From contig JANMWN010000148.1 in the NCBI GenBank assembly GCA_031394045.1, forward strand, positions 1 through 7,518: a stretch of DNA of 7,518 bases, written 5' to 3'. Within the stretch, counting starts at the first letter, position 1. Each line of letters begins with the position of its first letter. This document shows positions 1 through 6,721 of this stretch, piece after piece. The notes under the pieces are model-generated. The model did not search any database. It was not told the origin of the DNA and saw only the letters and a program-made list of their open reading frames with translations. A program made the position numbers and the translations under genes. The DNA is from JANYIP01 sp031394045 (GTDB lineage Bacteria; Actinomycetota; Actinomycetes; Prado026).

Positions 1-1068
1 TCGCGTACCTGCACCGGAGACCTGGACCCGGCGGGCGACCTCCAGCTGGTCGCGTCCGAACGGCACCGCACAGACGGGTACGCCACGCGCCAGCGCCTTC
101 TGGGTGCTGCCCATCCCGCCGTGGGTGATCGCACAGACCGCCCGGTCGAGCAGAAGACCGTGCGGGAGGAAGCGCTCGACGTGGGCGTTGTCGGGGATGA
201 CGTAGTCGGCTGGATCACCGGATGGCACCGTCGCGACGACGTGGAAGGGTCCGTCGGCCAGCGCCTCGAGCGCCGCCTTGACCAGGCGACCGTCGTCCTG
301 GAACTCCGACGATGTCGTCACCAGCACGATAGGTCGGTCGATGGCTGCCAACCATTCAGGGGCCTCAGCTGCCGGCTCCCACTCGCACGGACCGACCATC
401 ACCACGTTGCCGGGCCAGTCGGTGCGCGGGTACTCGAACGGCTCGGCCGTCAGGTAGAGCAGCAACGGTGGTCGGCGGAACATCTCGTCGGCGTGCCCGA
501 GCGCAGTCAGGTCCAGGGCGGCGCGCACGATGTTGAGCGGTGCCAAAATCTTCTTCTCCATCGCACCCATCACCAGCGGCCGCAGCAACGTGTCACGGGT
601 ACGCCCCAGCGGGCCGCGTGCGGGCGATAGCCCAGGTCCGTACGGCGGAACCTGCGGAGAGCGCAGCGCTAGCGGGTACGGGCAGAACGTCGCCCAGGGA
701 CCGCCCCACTGCTCGGCCGCCGCCAGCGCGCCCCACGCGTTGATGTCCACGAGGACCGCATCGGGCCGCTCGTCGCGGATGGCGTCCCGCAGGTCGGCCG
801 CGTCGAACTCGGCTCGGGCGCAGAAGCCCTCCACCGCCGCGCCGAGCGCCTTCGGCGGGTTGCGGGCCCGCCAGTCCTGCAGCTGGATCGCCTCAACCTG
901 AGGGCTGATCGCAGCTGCCCTGAAGTCTCGGCCGGCCATCAGCGACACCTGCGAGTCAAGCGTGCGGACGCTGATCTCGTGGCCCCGTCGGCGCAGCTCG
1001 TCGAGGATCGGCGTGAGCGGGTACAGGTGTCCACGGGCGGGCGATGTGTACGCCAGGACACGGGCCAT
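1..1068 (-). CDS. MGT/YjiC-like GT-B glycosyltransferase, C-terminus cut by the window edge
   Basis: Family 1 glycosyltransferases of the macrolide-transferase (MGT) type move a sugar from an NDP-sugar onto a small hydrophobic acceptor in the cytoplasm. I read 356 residues without a stop from ATG at 1068 to the left edge. The N-terminal Rossmann half opens MARVLAYTSPARGHLYP; His14 in GHLYP is at the place of the family's catalytic base. The linker is near residue 230 (VGPCEWEP), and the NDP-sugar half begins at RPIVLVTTSSEF (245-256). The donor-binding signature runs from THGGMGST (315-322) through ALARGVP to PFGRDQ (336-341), with the conserved His, Gly-Gly and terminal Asp-Gln present. Family members are about 390-420 residues, so only the last 40-60 are missing. 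The ATG shares one base with the stop of the upstream tetR gene (TGATG), so the two are translationally coupled. The acceptor cannot be told; antibiotic inactivation or natural-product tailoring are both possible. Confidence 0.9.
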   Translation of the reverse strand, partial: MARVLAYTSPARGHLYPLTPILDELRRRGHEISVRTLDSQVSLMAGRDFRAAAISPQVEAIQLQDWRARNPPKALGAAVEGFCARAEFDAADLRDAIRDERPDAVLVDINAWGALAAAEQWGGPWATFCPYPLALRSPQVPPYGPGLSPARGPLGRTRDTLLRPLVMGAMEKKILAPLNIVRAALDLTALGHADEMFRRPPLLLYLTAEPFEYPRTDWPGNVVMVGPCEWEPAAEAPEWLAAIDRPIVLVTTSSEFQDDGRLVKAALEALADGPFHVVATVPSGDPADYVIPDNAHVERFLPHGLLLDRAVCAITHGGMGSTQKALARGVPVCAVPFGRDQLEVARRVQVSGAGTR

Positions 1069-1664
1069 CAGGACTCCTCCGTCATCGGGTTCAGCAGCTC
1101 GACGAGCGCCAGCTCGGTCTGACGCCGACTGAGGCCGGCGTCGTGCCTCAGCAGCGTCCATACGTGCACGTCGCAGACCGCCACGAGCTGCGCCAGCCGA
1201 CGCTTGCGTTCGACCCCGCTCAGCCCTGCCAACGCGGGGGCGAAGGCCTTCACGCACCAGTCCCTGTGCAGGGCTCGCCCGGCAGCGACGATCTCGAGCA
1301 GCGCTGGTACTCGAGCCTCCTCGGCGAGCAGCTTGAGCACCCGGTCCCCCATCGCCTCGTAGTGCTCGACCAGGACGGCAACCGCGCCGACGGTGTCCCC
1401 GACGGGTGCCTGGTCGCGCTCGTTGCGGGTGCGTTGCAGCTCGTACGCCACCCCCGCGGCGAGCAGACCCTCCTTGCCGCCGAAGCGACGGATCACGGTC
1501 CGGACCGACACCCCCGCGCGGGCGGCCACCTCGTCCAGCGAGATGTCGTCGGACGGACGCTCCCAGAACACCGCGACCGCCGCGTCGAGGATCCGCTCCC
1601 CTGTCTCCGCAGCCGCCTCGGCGCGCTGCCCCATCCGGTACCGGCGTACCCCGACTAATTCCAT
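1068..1664 (-). CDS. TetR/AcrR-family transcriptional regulator
   Basis: A one-domain repressor whose N-terminal helix-turn-helix binds DNA and whose C-terminal helical domain binds a ligand. With the ATG at 1664 the protein is 198 residues and starts MELVGVRRYRMGQRAEA. The TetR_N domain covers about residues 22-66: RILDAAVAVFWERPSDD, then ISLDEVAARAGVSVRTVIRR, then FGGKEGLL. The rest is a helical effector domain of normal length. Three starts are possible: ATG 1700, ATG 1664 and ATG 1634. I prefer 1664 because the basic RRYRMGQRAEAA arm resembles the arm seen before helix 1 in many relatives, and because the palindrome at 1664-1680 ends exactly at this codon. No Shine-Dalgarno precedes it, so the mRNA may be leaderless. 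ATG 1634 (188 residues) remains a real alternative. The gene overlaps the glycosyltransferase start by one base and most likely represses both genes until the glycosyltransferase substrate or a related compound binds. Confidence 0.88.
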   Translation of the reverse strand: MELVGVRRYRMGQRAEAAAETGERILDAAVAVFWERPSDDISLDEVAARAGVSVRTVIRRFGGKEGLLAAGVAYELQRTRNERDQAPVGDTVGAVAVLVEHYEAMGDRVLKLLAEEARVPALLEIVAAGRALHRDWCVKAFAPALAGLSGVERKRRLAQLVAVCDVHVWTLLRHDAGLSRRQTELALVELLNPMTEES

Positions 1665-1680
1665 GTCACCAACAGTGACA
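1664..1680. promoter_or_regulatory. Candidate TetR operator, perfect inverted repeat TGTCAC-N5-GTGACA
   Basis: The plus strand reads TGTCACCAACAGTGACA: two perfect 6-base arms around a 5-base centre. The size and shape fit a TetR-dimer operator. It touches the first base of the ATG at 1664 on the minus strand, so bound protein would cover the transcription start or the initiation region of the tetR-glycosyltransferase unit. That position implies autorepression. The repeat is seen directly; binding by the adjacent TetR is inferred from position. Confidence 0.6.
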
Positions 1681-1713
1681 CAGAAGTGCGGAGCCGGCAA
1701 CCAGGGTCTGTCG

Positions 1714-1974
1714 TCAACGGTAGGCGTCGCCCCGGTGCGCGATCTTGATGACCGTCACGGTCACCACCTCGTCGTCGACCTCGTAGATGACGCGATACTG
1801 CCCACGGCGCGCACTGTGCAGGCCGGACAACTTGCCGAGCAGCGGCTTGCCCACTCGATGCGGGTTCTCGGCCAACGCCCCGTACAAGAACTCGAGAACG
1901 GCGGCGGCTACAGCTTCCGGAAGTCGGTCAAGGTCGCGTCGCGCAGATGGAGTGGGACGGATCCCAAAGATCAC
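1714..1974 (-). CDS. relE: RelE/ParE-superfamily toxin
   Basis: RelE toxins cleave mRNA in the ribosomal A site and are held inactive by the co-encoded antitoxin. The 86-residue product has the family's length and order: an N-terminal strand (IFGIRPTPSA), two helices (ARRDLDRLPEAVAAAVLEF and the following turn), then LAENPHRVGKPLLGKLSGL, then RRGQYRVIYEVDDEVVTVTV, and the C-terminal IAHRGDAYR. Basic residues expected for RNA cleavage are present: Arg56, Arg57, Arg61, Arg81, plus Tyr85 near the C-terminus. Nothing suggests inactivation. The start is GTG at 1974, overlapping the antitoxin's TGA by four bases (GTGA), so translation is coupled to the antitoxin. It lies 49 bases upstream of tetR on the same strand, so read-through into tetR is possible. 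ParE-like activity on gyrase cannot be excluded by sequence, but the Arg/Tyr pattern favours the RelE RNase group. Confidence 0.88.
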   Translation of the reverse strand: MIFGIRPTPSARRDLDRLPEAVAAAVLEFLYGALAENPHRVGKPLLGKLSGLHSARRGQYRVIYEVDDEVVTVTVIKIAHRGDAYR

Positions 1975-2252
1975 CGGCGAGCTCGCCGTGTAGCCAGATC
2001 CGCGCGAAGCTGGGCTTCCGTGGCGAACTCCCCGCGGGCAGCCTCGGCCTGCGCCGCGCGGATCTGCGCCAATAGCTCAGGGTCGCTGAGGATGTCGAGC
2101 GTCTCTTCGAGTGACTCGAGATCATCGACAGCGATCAGCACCACCGCGGGACGACCGTTCTTGGTGATCACGAATCGTTCGTGCGTGTCCTGCGCTGATT
2201 GGATGATCTCGCTCAGCCGGTTTTTCGCATCGGCAAGTGATGTCGTGGGCAT
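1971..2252 (-). CDS. Phd/YefM-family antitoxin (RelB-like partner of RelE)
   Basis: The antitoxin neutralises the downstream RelE toxin and, as in other Phd/YefM proteins, its N-terminal domain should bind the module's own promoter. Taken from ATG at 2252 it is 93 residues: MPTTSLADAKNRLSEII (the dimerising helix), then RFVITKNGRPAVVLIAVDDLE (the Phd strand-turn-strand), then an acidic helical tail, LSDPELLAQIRAAQAEAARG, which would wrap the toxin. An in-frame ATG at 2300 would add 16 residues (ending RIVA). I reject it because the family begins at PTTSLADAK and because a good -10 box (TAGAAT, 2260-2265) lies just upstream of 2252. That spacing predicts a leaderless or nearly leaderless mRNA. 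The stop codon overlaps the toxin GTG start by four bases. Antitoxin-first order is the normal one. Confidence 0.88.
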   Translation of the reverse strand: MPTTSLADAKNRLSEIIQSAQDTHERFVITKNGRPAVVLIAVDDLESLEETLDILSDPELLAQIRAAQAEAARGEFATEAQLRADLATRRARR

Positions 2253-2259
2253 GGCTACT

Positions 2260-2289
2260 ATTCTAGCCAGTCCGACTCGAAACAGTCCA
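2260..2289 (-). promoter_or_regulatory. Candidate promoter of the Phd-RelE operon
   Basis: On the minus strand TGGACT (2284-2289) resembles the -35 consensus TTGACA at four of six positions. TAGAAT (2260-2265) is a strong -10 box, and the spacer is 18 bases. Transcription would begin about 7 bases further on, at or next to the ATG at 2252, giving a leaderless mRNA. That agrees with the absence of a Shine-Dalgarno sequence. The palindrome at 2302-2315 lies just upstream of the -35 box, where an autoregulator could act. Confidence 0.5.
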
Positions 2290-2301
2290 CGTCCAGCCAT
2301 G

Positions 2302-2335
2302 CAAGTACGTACTTGACGTACTTGACGTACCTGGC
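2302..2335. repeat. 14-bp perfect palindrome merging into a 9-bp tandem repeat; candidate shared operator
   Basis: CAAGTACGTACTTG (2302-2315) is a perfect palindrome. GTACTTGAC occurs at 2309-2317 and again at 2318-2326, and a diverged third copy, GTACCTGGC, fills 2327-2335. The array sits between two divergent toxin-antitoxin operons, beside the -35 box of the left one. The copies also contain TTGACG twice (2313-2318 and 2322-2327), which is -35-like for the right operon. Autoregulating antitoxins usually bind palindromes or iterated half-sites of this kind, so this is probably an operator for one or both modules. The repeats are seen directly; the function is inferred. Confidence 0.6.
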
Positions 2336-2341
2336 CTCCTC

Positions 2342-2361
2342 GGGGAGCATGTTTGCTCCCC
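2342..2361. promoter_or_regulatory. 8-bp perfect hairpin or inverted repeat before the second TA operon
   Basis: GGGGAGCA (2342-2349) and TGCTCCCC (2354-2361) pair perfectly around a TGTT loop. No T run follows, so it is not an ordinary intrinsic terminator. It lies 16 bases before the ATG at 2378 and just upstream of the ribosome binding site. It could be an RNA structure in the 5' leader or a DNA operator overlapping the promoter: the weak -10 candidate GAGCAT at 2345-2350 is inside it. Confidence 0.5.
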
Positions 2362-2365
2362 CAGC

Positions 2366-2371
2366 AAAGGA
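2366..2371 (+). promoter_or_regulatory. Shine-Dalgarno AAAGGA for the Phd-HicB-like antitoxin
   Basis: AAAGGA ends six bases before the ATG at 2378 and fixes that start. It is one of the few clear ribosome binding sites in the window and contrasts with the leaderless-looking antitoxin on the other strand. Confidence 0.55.
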
Positions 2372-2377
2372 CCTCCG

Positions 2378-2809
2378 ATGGCCCGGCACTTCGACTCCTT
2401 CACCGAGACGCGCACGCACCTGCGCGCAGTGTTCGACAGTGCGCAGTCTGGACGGGTCACCACGGTGCGACGCGACGCAGAACGGTTCGCTGTCGTTGAT
2501 GCGGGGCGGTTGGCTGCCCAGCTGATGCGGCTTCGTCCGTCTCGGGCGATGGTGGTCGCCGAGGGCGGCGGCTGGGCAGCCTTGCTGCCTGGACTGCCTG
2601 TCTCTGGCGACGGTCCGACTCTTGAGGCGGCAATCGCCGACCTGATCGACGCGCTTCGCGAGTACGCCGAGGACTGGAACGACCGGCTACTGGACGCCCC
2701 CAACCATCGAGACAACTGGGACTTGGTGGAGATCGTCGAGCTGGCCAGCGACGACGAGCTGCGGAGCTGGCTCCTGGCCGCAGCACCGCCGGGTGTCGCT
2801 ACCTCGTGA
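2378..2809 (+). CDS. Hybrid antitoxin: Phd-like N-terminus with HicB-like C-terminus
   Basis: This 143-residue protein appears to join two antitoxin types. Residues 1-52 follow the Phd/YefM plan: a first helix (FTETRTHLRAVFDSAQ), a GRVTTVRRDAERFAVVDAGR strand-turn-strand, then AAQLMRL. Residues 57-104 follow the HicB partial RNase-H-like plan: AMVVAEGGGWAALLPGLPVS, GDGPTLEAAIADLI, then DALREYAEDW. The tail (105-143) is acidic and helical, with a WDLVEIVELASDDELRSWL segment. Similar proteins are often labelled 'prevent-host-death family', which reports only the first half. The ATG is set by the AAAGGA site. Its TGA overlaps the GTG of the next gene by four bases (GTGA), so it should be the antitoxin of a two-gene unit. 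Phd-like DNA binding to the repeats at 2302-2335 is likely but inferred. The HicB assignment is from motif pattern only, so I am fairly sure of 'antitoxin' and less sure of the second domain. Confidence 0.72.
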   Translation: MARHFDSFTETRTHLRAVFDSAQSGRVTTVRRDAERFAVVDAGRLAAQLMRLRPSRAMVVAEGGGWAALLPGLPVSGDGPTLEAAIADLIDALREYAEDWNDRLLDAPNHRDNWDLVEIVELASDDELRSWLLAAAPPGVATS

Positions 2810-3237
2810 AGGGGGCACCATCTCGTCGTCAGCATAAGAAGTTCTGCGACGCTGAGGGGTGGACCGAGGTCAGCAATGCGCGCGGTGGCACCGTCCGCCA
2901 CCACCTGACCTACGAACTCACGCTCGCGTCGGGCGAGATCCTCCGGACTCGAATATCGCGGCCGGCCAACAACGATCGCTATGGCCCAAGCCTGTGGTCA
3001 GCCATCCTGCGCGGACAACTGTGCGTCACTGAGACCGAGTTCTGGCAGTGCATCAACAAGGCCATCAAACCGCCACGGCCGGGTCTGGCAGCAGAGCTTC
3101 CGGGGCATGCCCTCCCGGCTGGCCTGGTCTACCAGCTGATCCACACCGTTGGCCTGAACGAGCACCAGGTCGCATCCATGACCCTAGAAGAAGCGGTCGC
3201 GCTGATCACCGCGTACTGGTCCAGACCGCCGGACTAG
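2806..3237 (+). CDS. HicA-like toxin candidate with extra C-terminal domain
   Basis: A 143-residue protein translated from GTG at 2806 through a GTGA overlap with the antitoxin stop. Residues 8-83 fit the HicA double-stranded-RNA-binding-like plan: an N-terminal helix ending EGW (17-19), a strand, then GGTVRHHLTYEL (27-38) at the place of the HicA Gly-Ser-His motif, with His32 or His33 as the candidate catalytic residue. Next come a GEILRTRISRP hairpin, a YGPSLWSAILRGQL helix and TETEFWQCI. Classical HicA is only about 60 residues. Here a further 60 follow, with LPAGLVYQLIHTVGLNEHQV, then MTLEEAVALITAYW. I recall relatives labelled 'cytotoxic translational repressor of toxin-antitoxin stability system', but cannot check this here. 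The expected role is mRNA cleavage or translation inhibition, restrained by the upstream protein. The gene ends 30 bases before the stop of the convergent UvrA-like gene. The function is inferred from motif order and context. Confidence 0.65.
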   Translation: MKGAPSRRQHKKFCDAEGWTEVSNARGGTVRHHLTYELTLASGEILRTRISRPANNDRYGPSLWSAILRGQLCVTETEFWQCINKAIKPPRPGLAAELPGHALPAGLVYQLIHTVGLNEHQVASMTLEEAVALITAYWSRPPD

Positions 3238-3267
3238 GCCTCGGACCTCTCAGGCCGGGCGCCTCGG
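3238..3267. other. 30-base gap between convergent genes, no clear terminator
   Basis: The gap separates two converging stop codons. The heptamer GCCTCGG occurs at 3238-3244 and 3261-3267. Short arms AGGC/GCCT and ACCT/AGGT could form an interrupted stem across about 3245-3273, but no arm exceeds five uninterrupted pairs and no T run follows on either strand. I see no convincing intrinsic terminator. Confidence 0.4.
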
Positions 3268-5664
<2,397 letters not shown>

Positions 5665-5676
5665 TGTGTGGCCATG

Positions 5677-5682
5677 AAGATA
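5677..5682 (-). promoter_or_regulatory. Weak -10 candidate for the UvrA-like gene
   Basis: The minus strand reads TATCTT here, 12 bases before the ATG at 5664. Transcription from it would start about 5-6 bases ahead of the ATG, giving a near-leaderless mRNA, in line with the missing ribosome binding site. The -35 region (CGTACA, 5701-5706) matches TTGACA at only three positions. The box partly overlaps the 8-base palindrome TAGCGCTA (5681-5688). Confidence 0.3.
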
Positions 5683-5702
5683 GCGCTAGGGGCCGGCGTC
5701 TG

Positions 5703-5708
5703 TACGGT
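5703..5708 (+). promoter_or_regulatory. Weak -10 candidate for the YdcZ-like gene
   Basis: TACGGT fits the TAnnnT pattern common in actinobacterial promoters and would place the transcript start about 13 bases before the GTG at 5729. No good -35 box is seen 17-18 bases upstream. It lies in the 64-base divergent gap with the UvrA-like promoter. Confidence 0.3.
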
Positions 5709-5728
5709 GTCCCGGTGGCGGCCGCAGC

Positions 5729-6694
5729 GTGACGTCGAGACCTGCCCGCGACGTGATCGCCGTCGCCGCGCTGTTCACCATGGGAGCCCTCGTCGCGATC
5801 CAGGCGCGGACGAACGGCGACCTAGCTGTCCGGCTCGGTGGTGGCCTCAGCGGCGGCGCGCAGGCCGCCCTGGTCAACTTCACCGTCGGGCTGCTCTTCG
5901 TCACGGTCTGGATCGCCCTGCGGCCATCCGAGCGCCACCGGCTCGGCGTCCTTCGCCGGGTTGTGGCCGACGGCACCCTGCCCGCGTGGCAGTGCCTGGC
6001 CGGGCTCGGCGGAGCCCTGCTGATCCTGTCGCAGGCGGCCAGTGTGCCGACCCTCGGCGTCGCGGTGTTCACGGTGGCCGTCGTGGCCGGCCAGACCGGC
6101 GGGAGCCTGGGCATCGACCAGCTCGGCCTCGGTCCGGCCGGGCCGGCGCCGGTTACACCGAGGCGCGCGTTCGCGGCCGCGCTCACCCTCGCTGCGGTCG
6201 CGCTGTCGGTGCTCGGCCGGTCCGGCCCCAGCGCCCTCTCCCCCCTCCTGCTCTTCTGCATCGCCGGCGGGGTCGCCGTGGCGGTTCAGTCGACATACAA
6301 CGGTCGGAACGGGAAGGCGATCGGCTCGACCGTCGTGGCCACCTGGCTGAACTTCGTCGCCGGCACCCTGGGTCTGCTGGTCGTCGTCCTGGTGCTGATG
6401 GGCGCTGGGCACCCGATGTGTCCGCTGCCGGGCACGTGGTGGCTGTACGCCGGCGGCCCGATGGGCGTCGCCTTCGTCTCAGTCGTCGCCGCGTCGATCC
6501 GGGTGGTCAGCGTGCTGCTGGTGAGCCTGGCCACCGTCGCCGGTCAGGTGCTCGGAGCCCTCGTGCTGGACGCCTTCTTCCCGGTCGCCGGGCAGGGCCT
6601 GCACCTGATCACGATCTTCGGCACGGTGCTGCCCATCGTCGCCGTACTAATCGCGGCGTCGGAACCACTCAACAGACGGGCCTCCGACCGATAG
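5729..6694 (+). CDS. Tandem YdcZ/DUF606-family DMT-superfamily membrane protein
   Basis: An integral membrane protein of 321 residues with about ten hydrophobic segments (near 9-25, 46-63, 88-104, 107-123, 149-163, 171-187, 203-223, 243-256, 258-281 and 292-310). It is an internal duplication. AIQARTNGDLA (23-33) matches AVQSTYNGRNG (185-195), AALVNFTVGLL (46-56) matches ATWLNFVAGTL (204-214), and VVAGQTGGSLGIDQ (118-131) matches TVAGQVLGALVLDA (269-282). This is the two-domain form of the YdcZ/DUF606 family in the drug/metabolite transporter superfamily, so an exporter of small molecules is plausible. The substrate is unknown. The GTG at 5729 gives a charged N-terminus before the first membrane segment and has no clear Shine-Dalgarno. 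An internal GTG at 5753 would still keep most of that segment. It is divergent from the UvrA-like gene, and the cyclase gene follows after 27 bases on the same strand. Confidence 0.87.
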   Translation: MTSRPARDVIAVAALFTMGALVAIQARTNGDLAVRLGGGLSGGAQAALVNFTVGLLFVTVWIALRPSERHRLGVLRRVVADGTLPAWQCLAGLGGALLILSQAASVPTLGVAVFTVAVVAGQTGGSLGIDQLGLGPAGPAPVTPRRAFAAALTLAAVALSVLGRSGPSALSPLLLFCIAGGVAVAVQSTYNGRNGKAIGSTVVATWLNFVAGTLGLLVVVLVLMGAGHPMCPLPGTWWLYAGGPMGVAFVSVVAASIRVVSVLLVSLATVAGQVLGALVLDAFFPVAGQGLHLITIFGTVLPIVAVLIAASEPLNRRASDR

Positions 6695-6697
6695 ATT

Positions 6698-6721
6698 CGG
6701 CGCCATCGGAAGGTGGTGCCG
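6698..6721 (+). promoter_or_regulatory. Hairpin with the cyclase ribosome binding site in its loop
   Basis: CGGCGCCA (6698-6705) pairs with TGGTGCCG (6714-6721) over eight positions: seven Watson-Crick pairs and one G-U pair (6702 with 6717). The 8-base loop TCGGAAGG holds the Shine-Dalgarno GGAAGG (6708-6713). The stem ends directly against the GTG start at 6722. It starts three bases after the stop of the upstream gene. Folding is predicted by eye. Confidence 0.5.

Noticed and set aside
1665..1700. Longer TetR start at ATG 1700
   Set aside because: Would translate through the perfect palindrome and add a 12-residue segment (PAPHFCVTVGD) unlike TetR N-termini. Kept only as a minor alternative.
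2253..2300. Longer Phd antitoxin start at ATG 2300
   Set aside because: Would put the promoter-like TGGACT/TAGAAT pair inside the coding region, and the extra 16 residues do not fit the family's N-terminus.
1393..2316. 307-residue plus-strand open frame over tetR and the RelE module
   Set aside because: Antisense to three well-supported genes and rich in Arg/Ser/Ala with no recognisable domain.
2309..2335. Small CRISPR-like array or attachment site
   Set aside because: Repeat unit is 9 bases with no spacers, no cas genes, no integrase and no tRNA nearby; an operator is a better explanation.
2263..2904. 213-residue minus-strand open frame opposite the hybrid antitoxin
   Set aside because: Ser/Arg-rich antisense translation without motifs; the opposite strand has a ribosome binding site and two recognisable domains.
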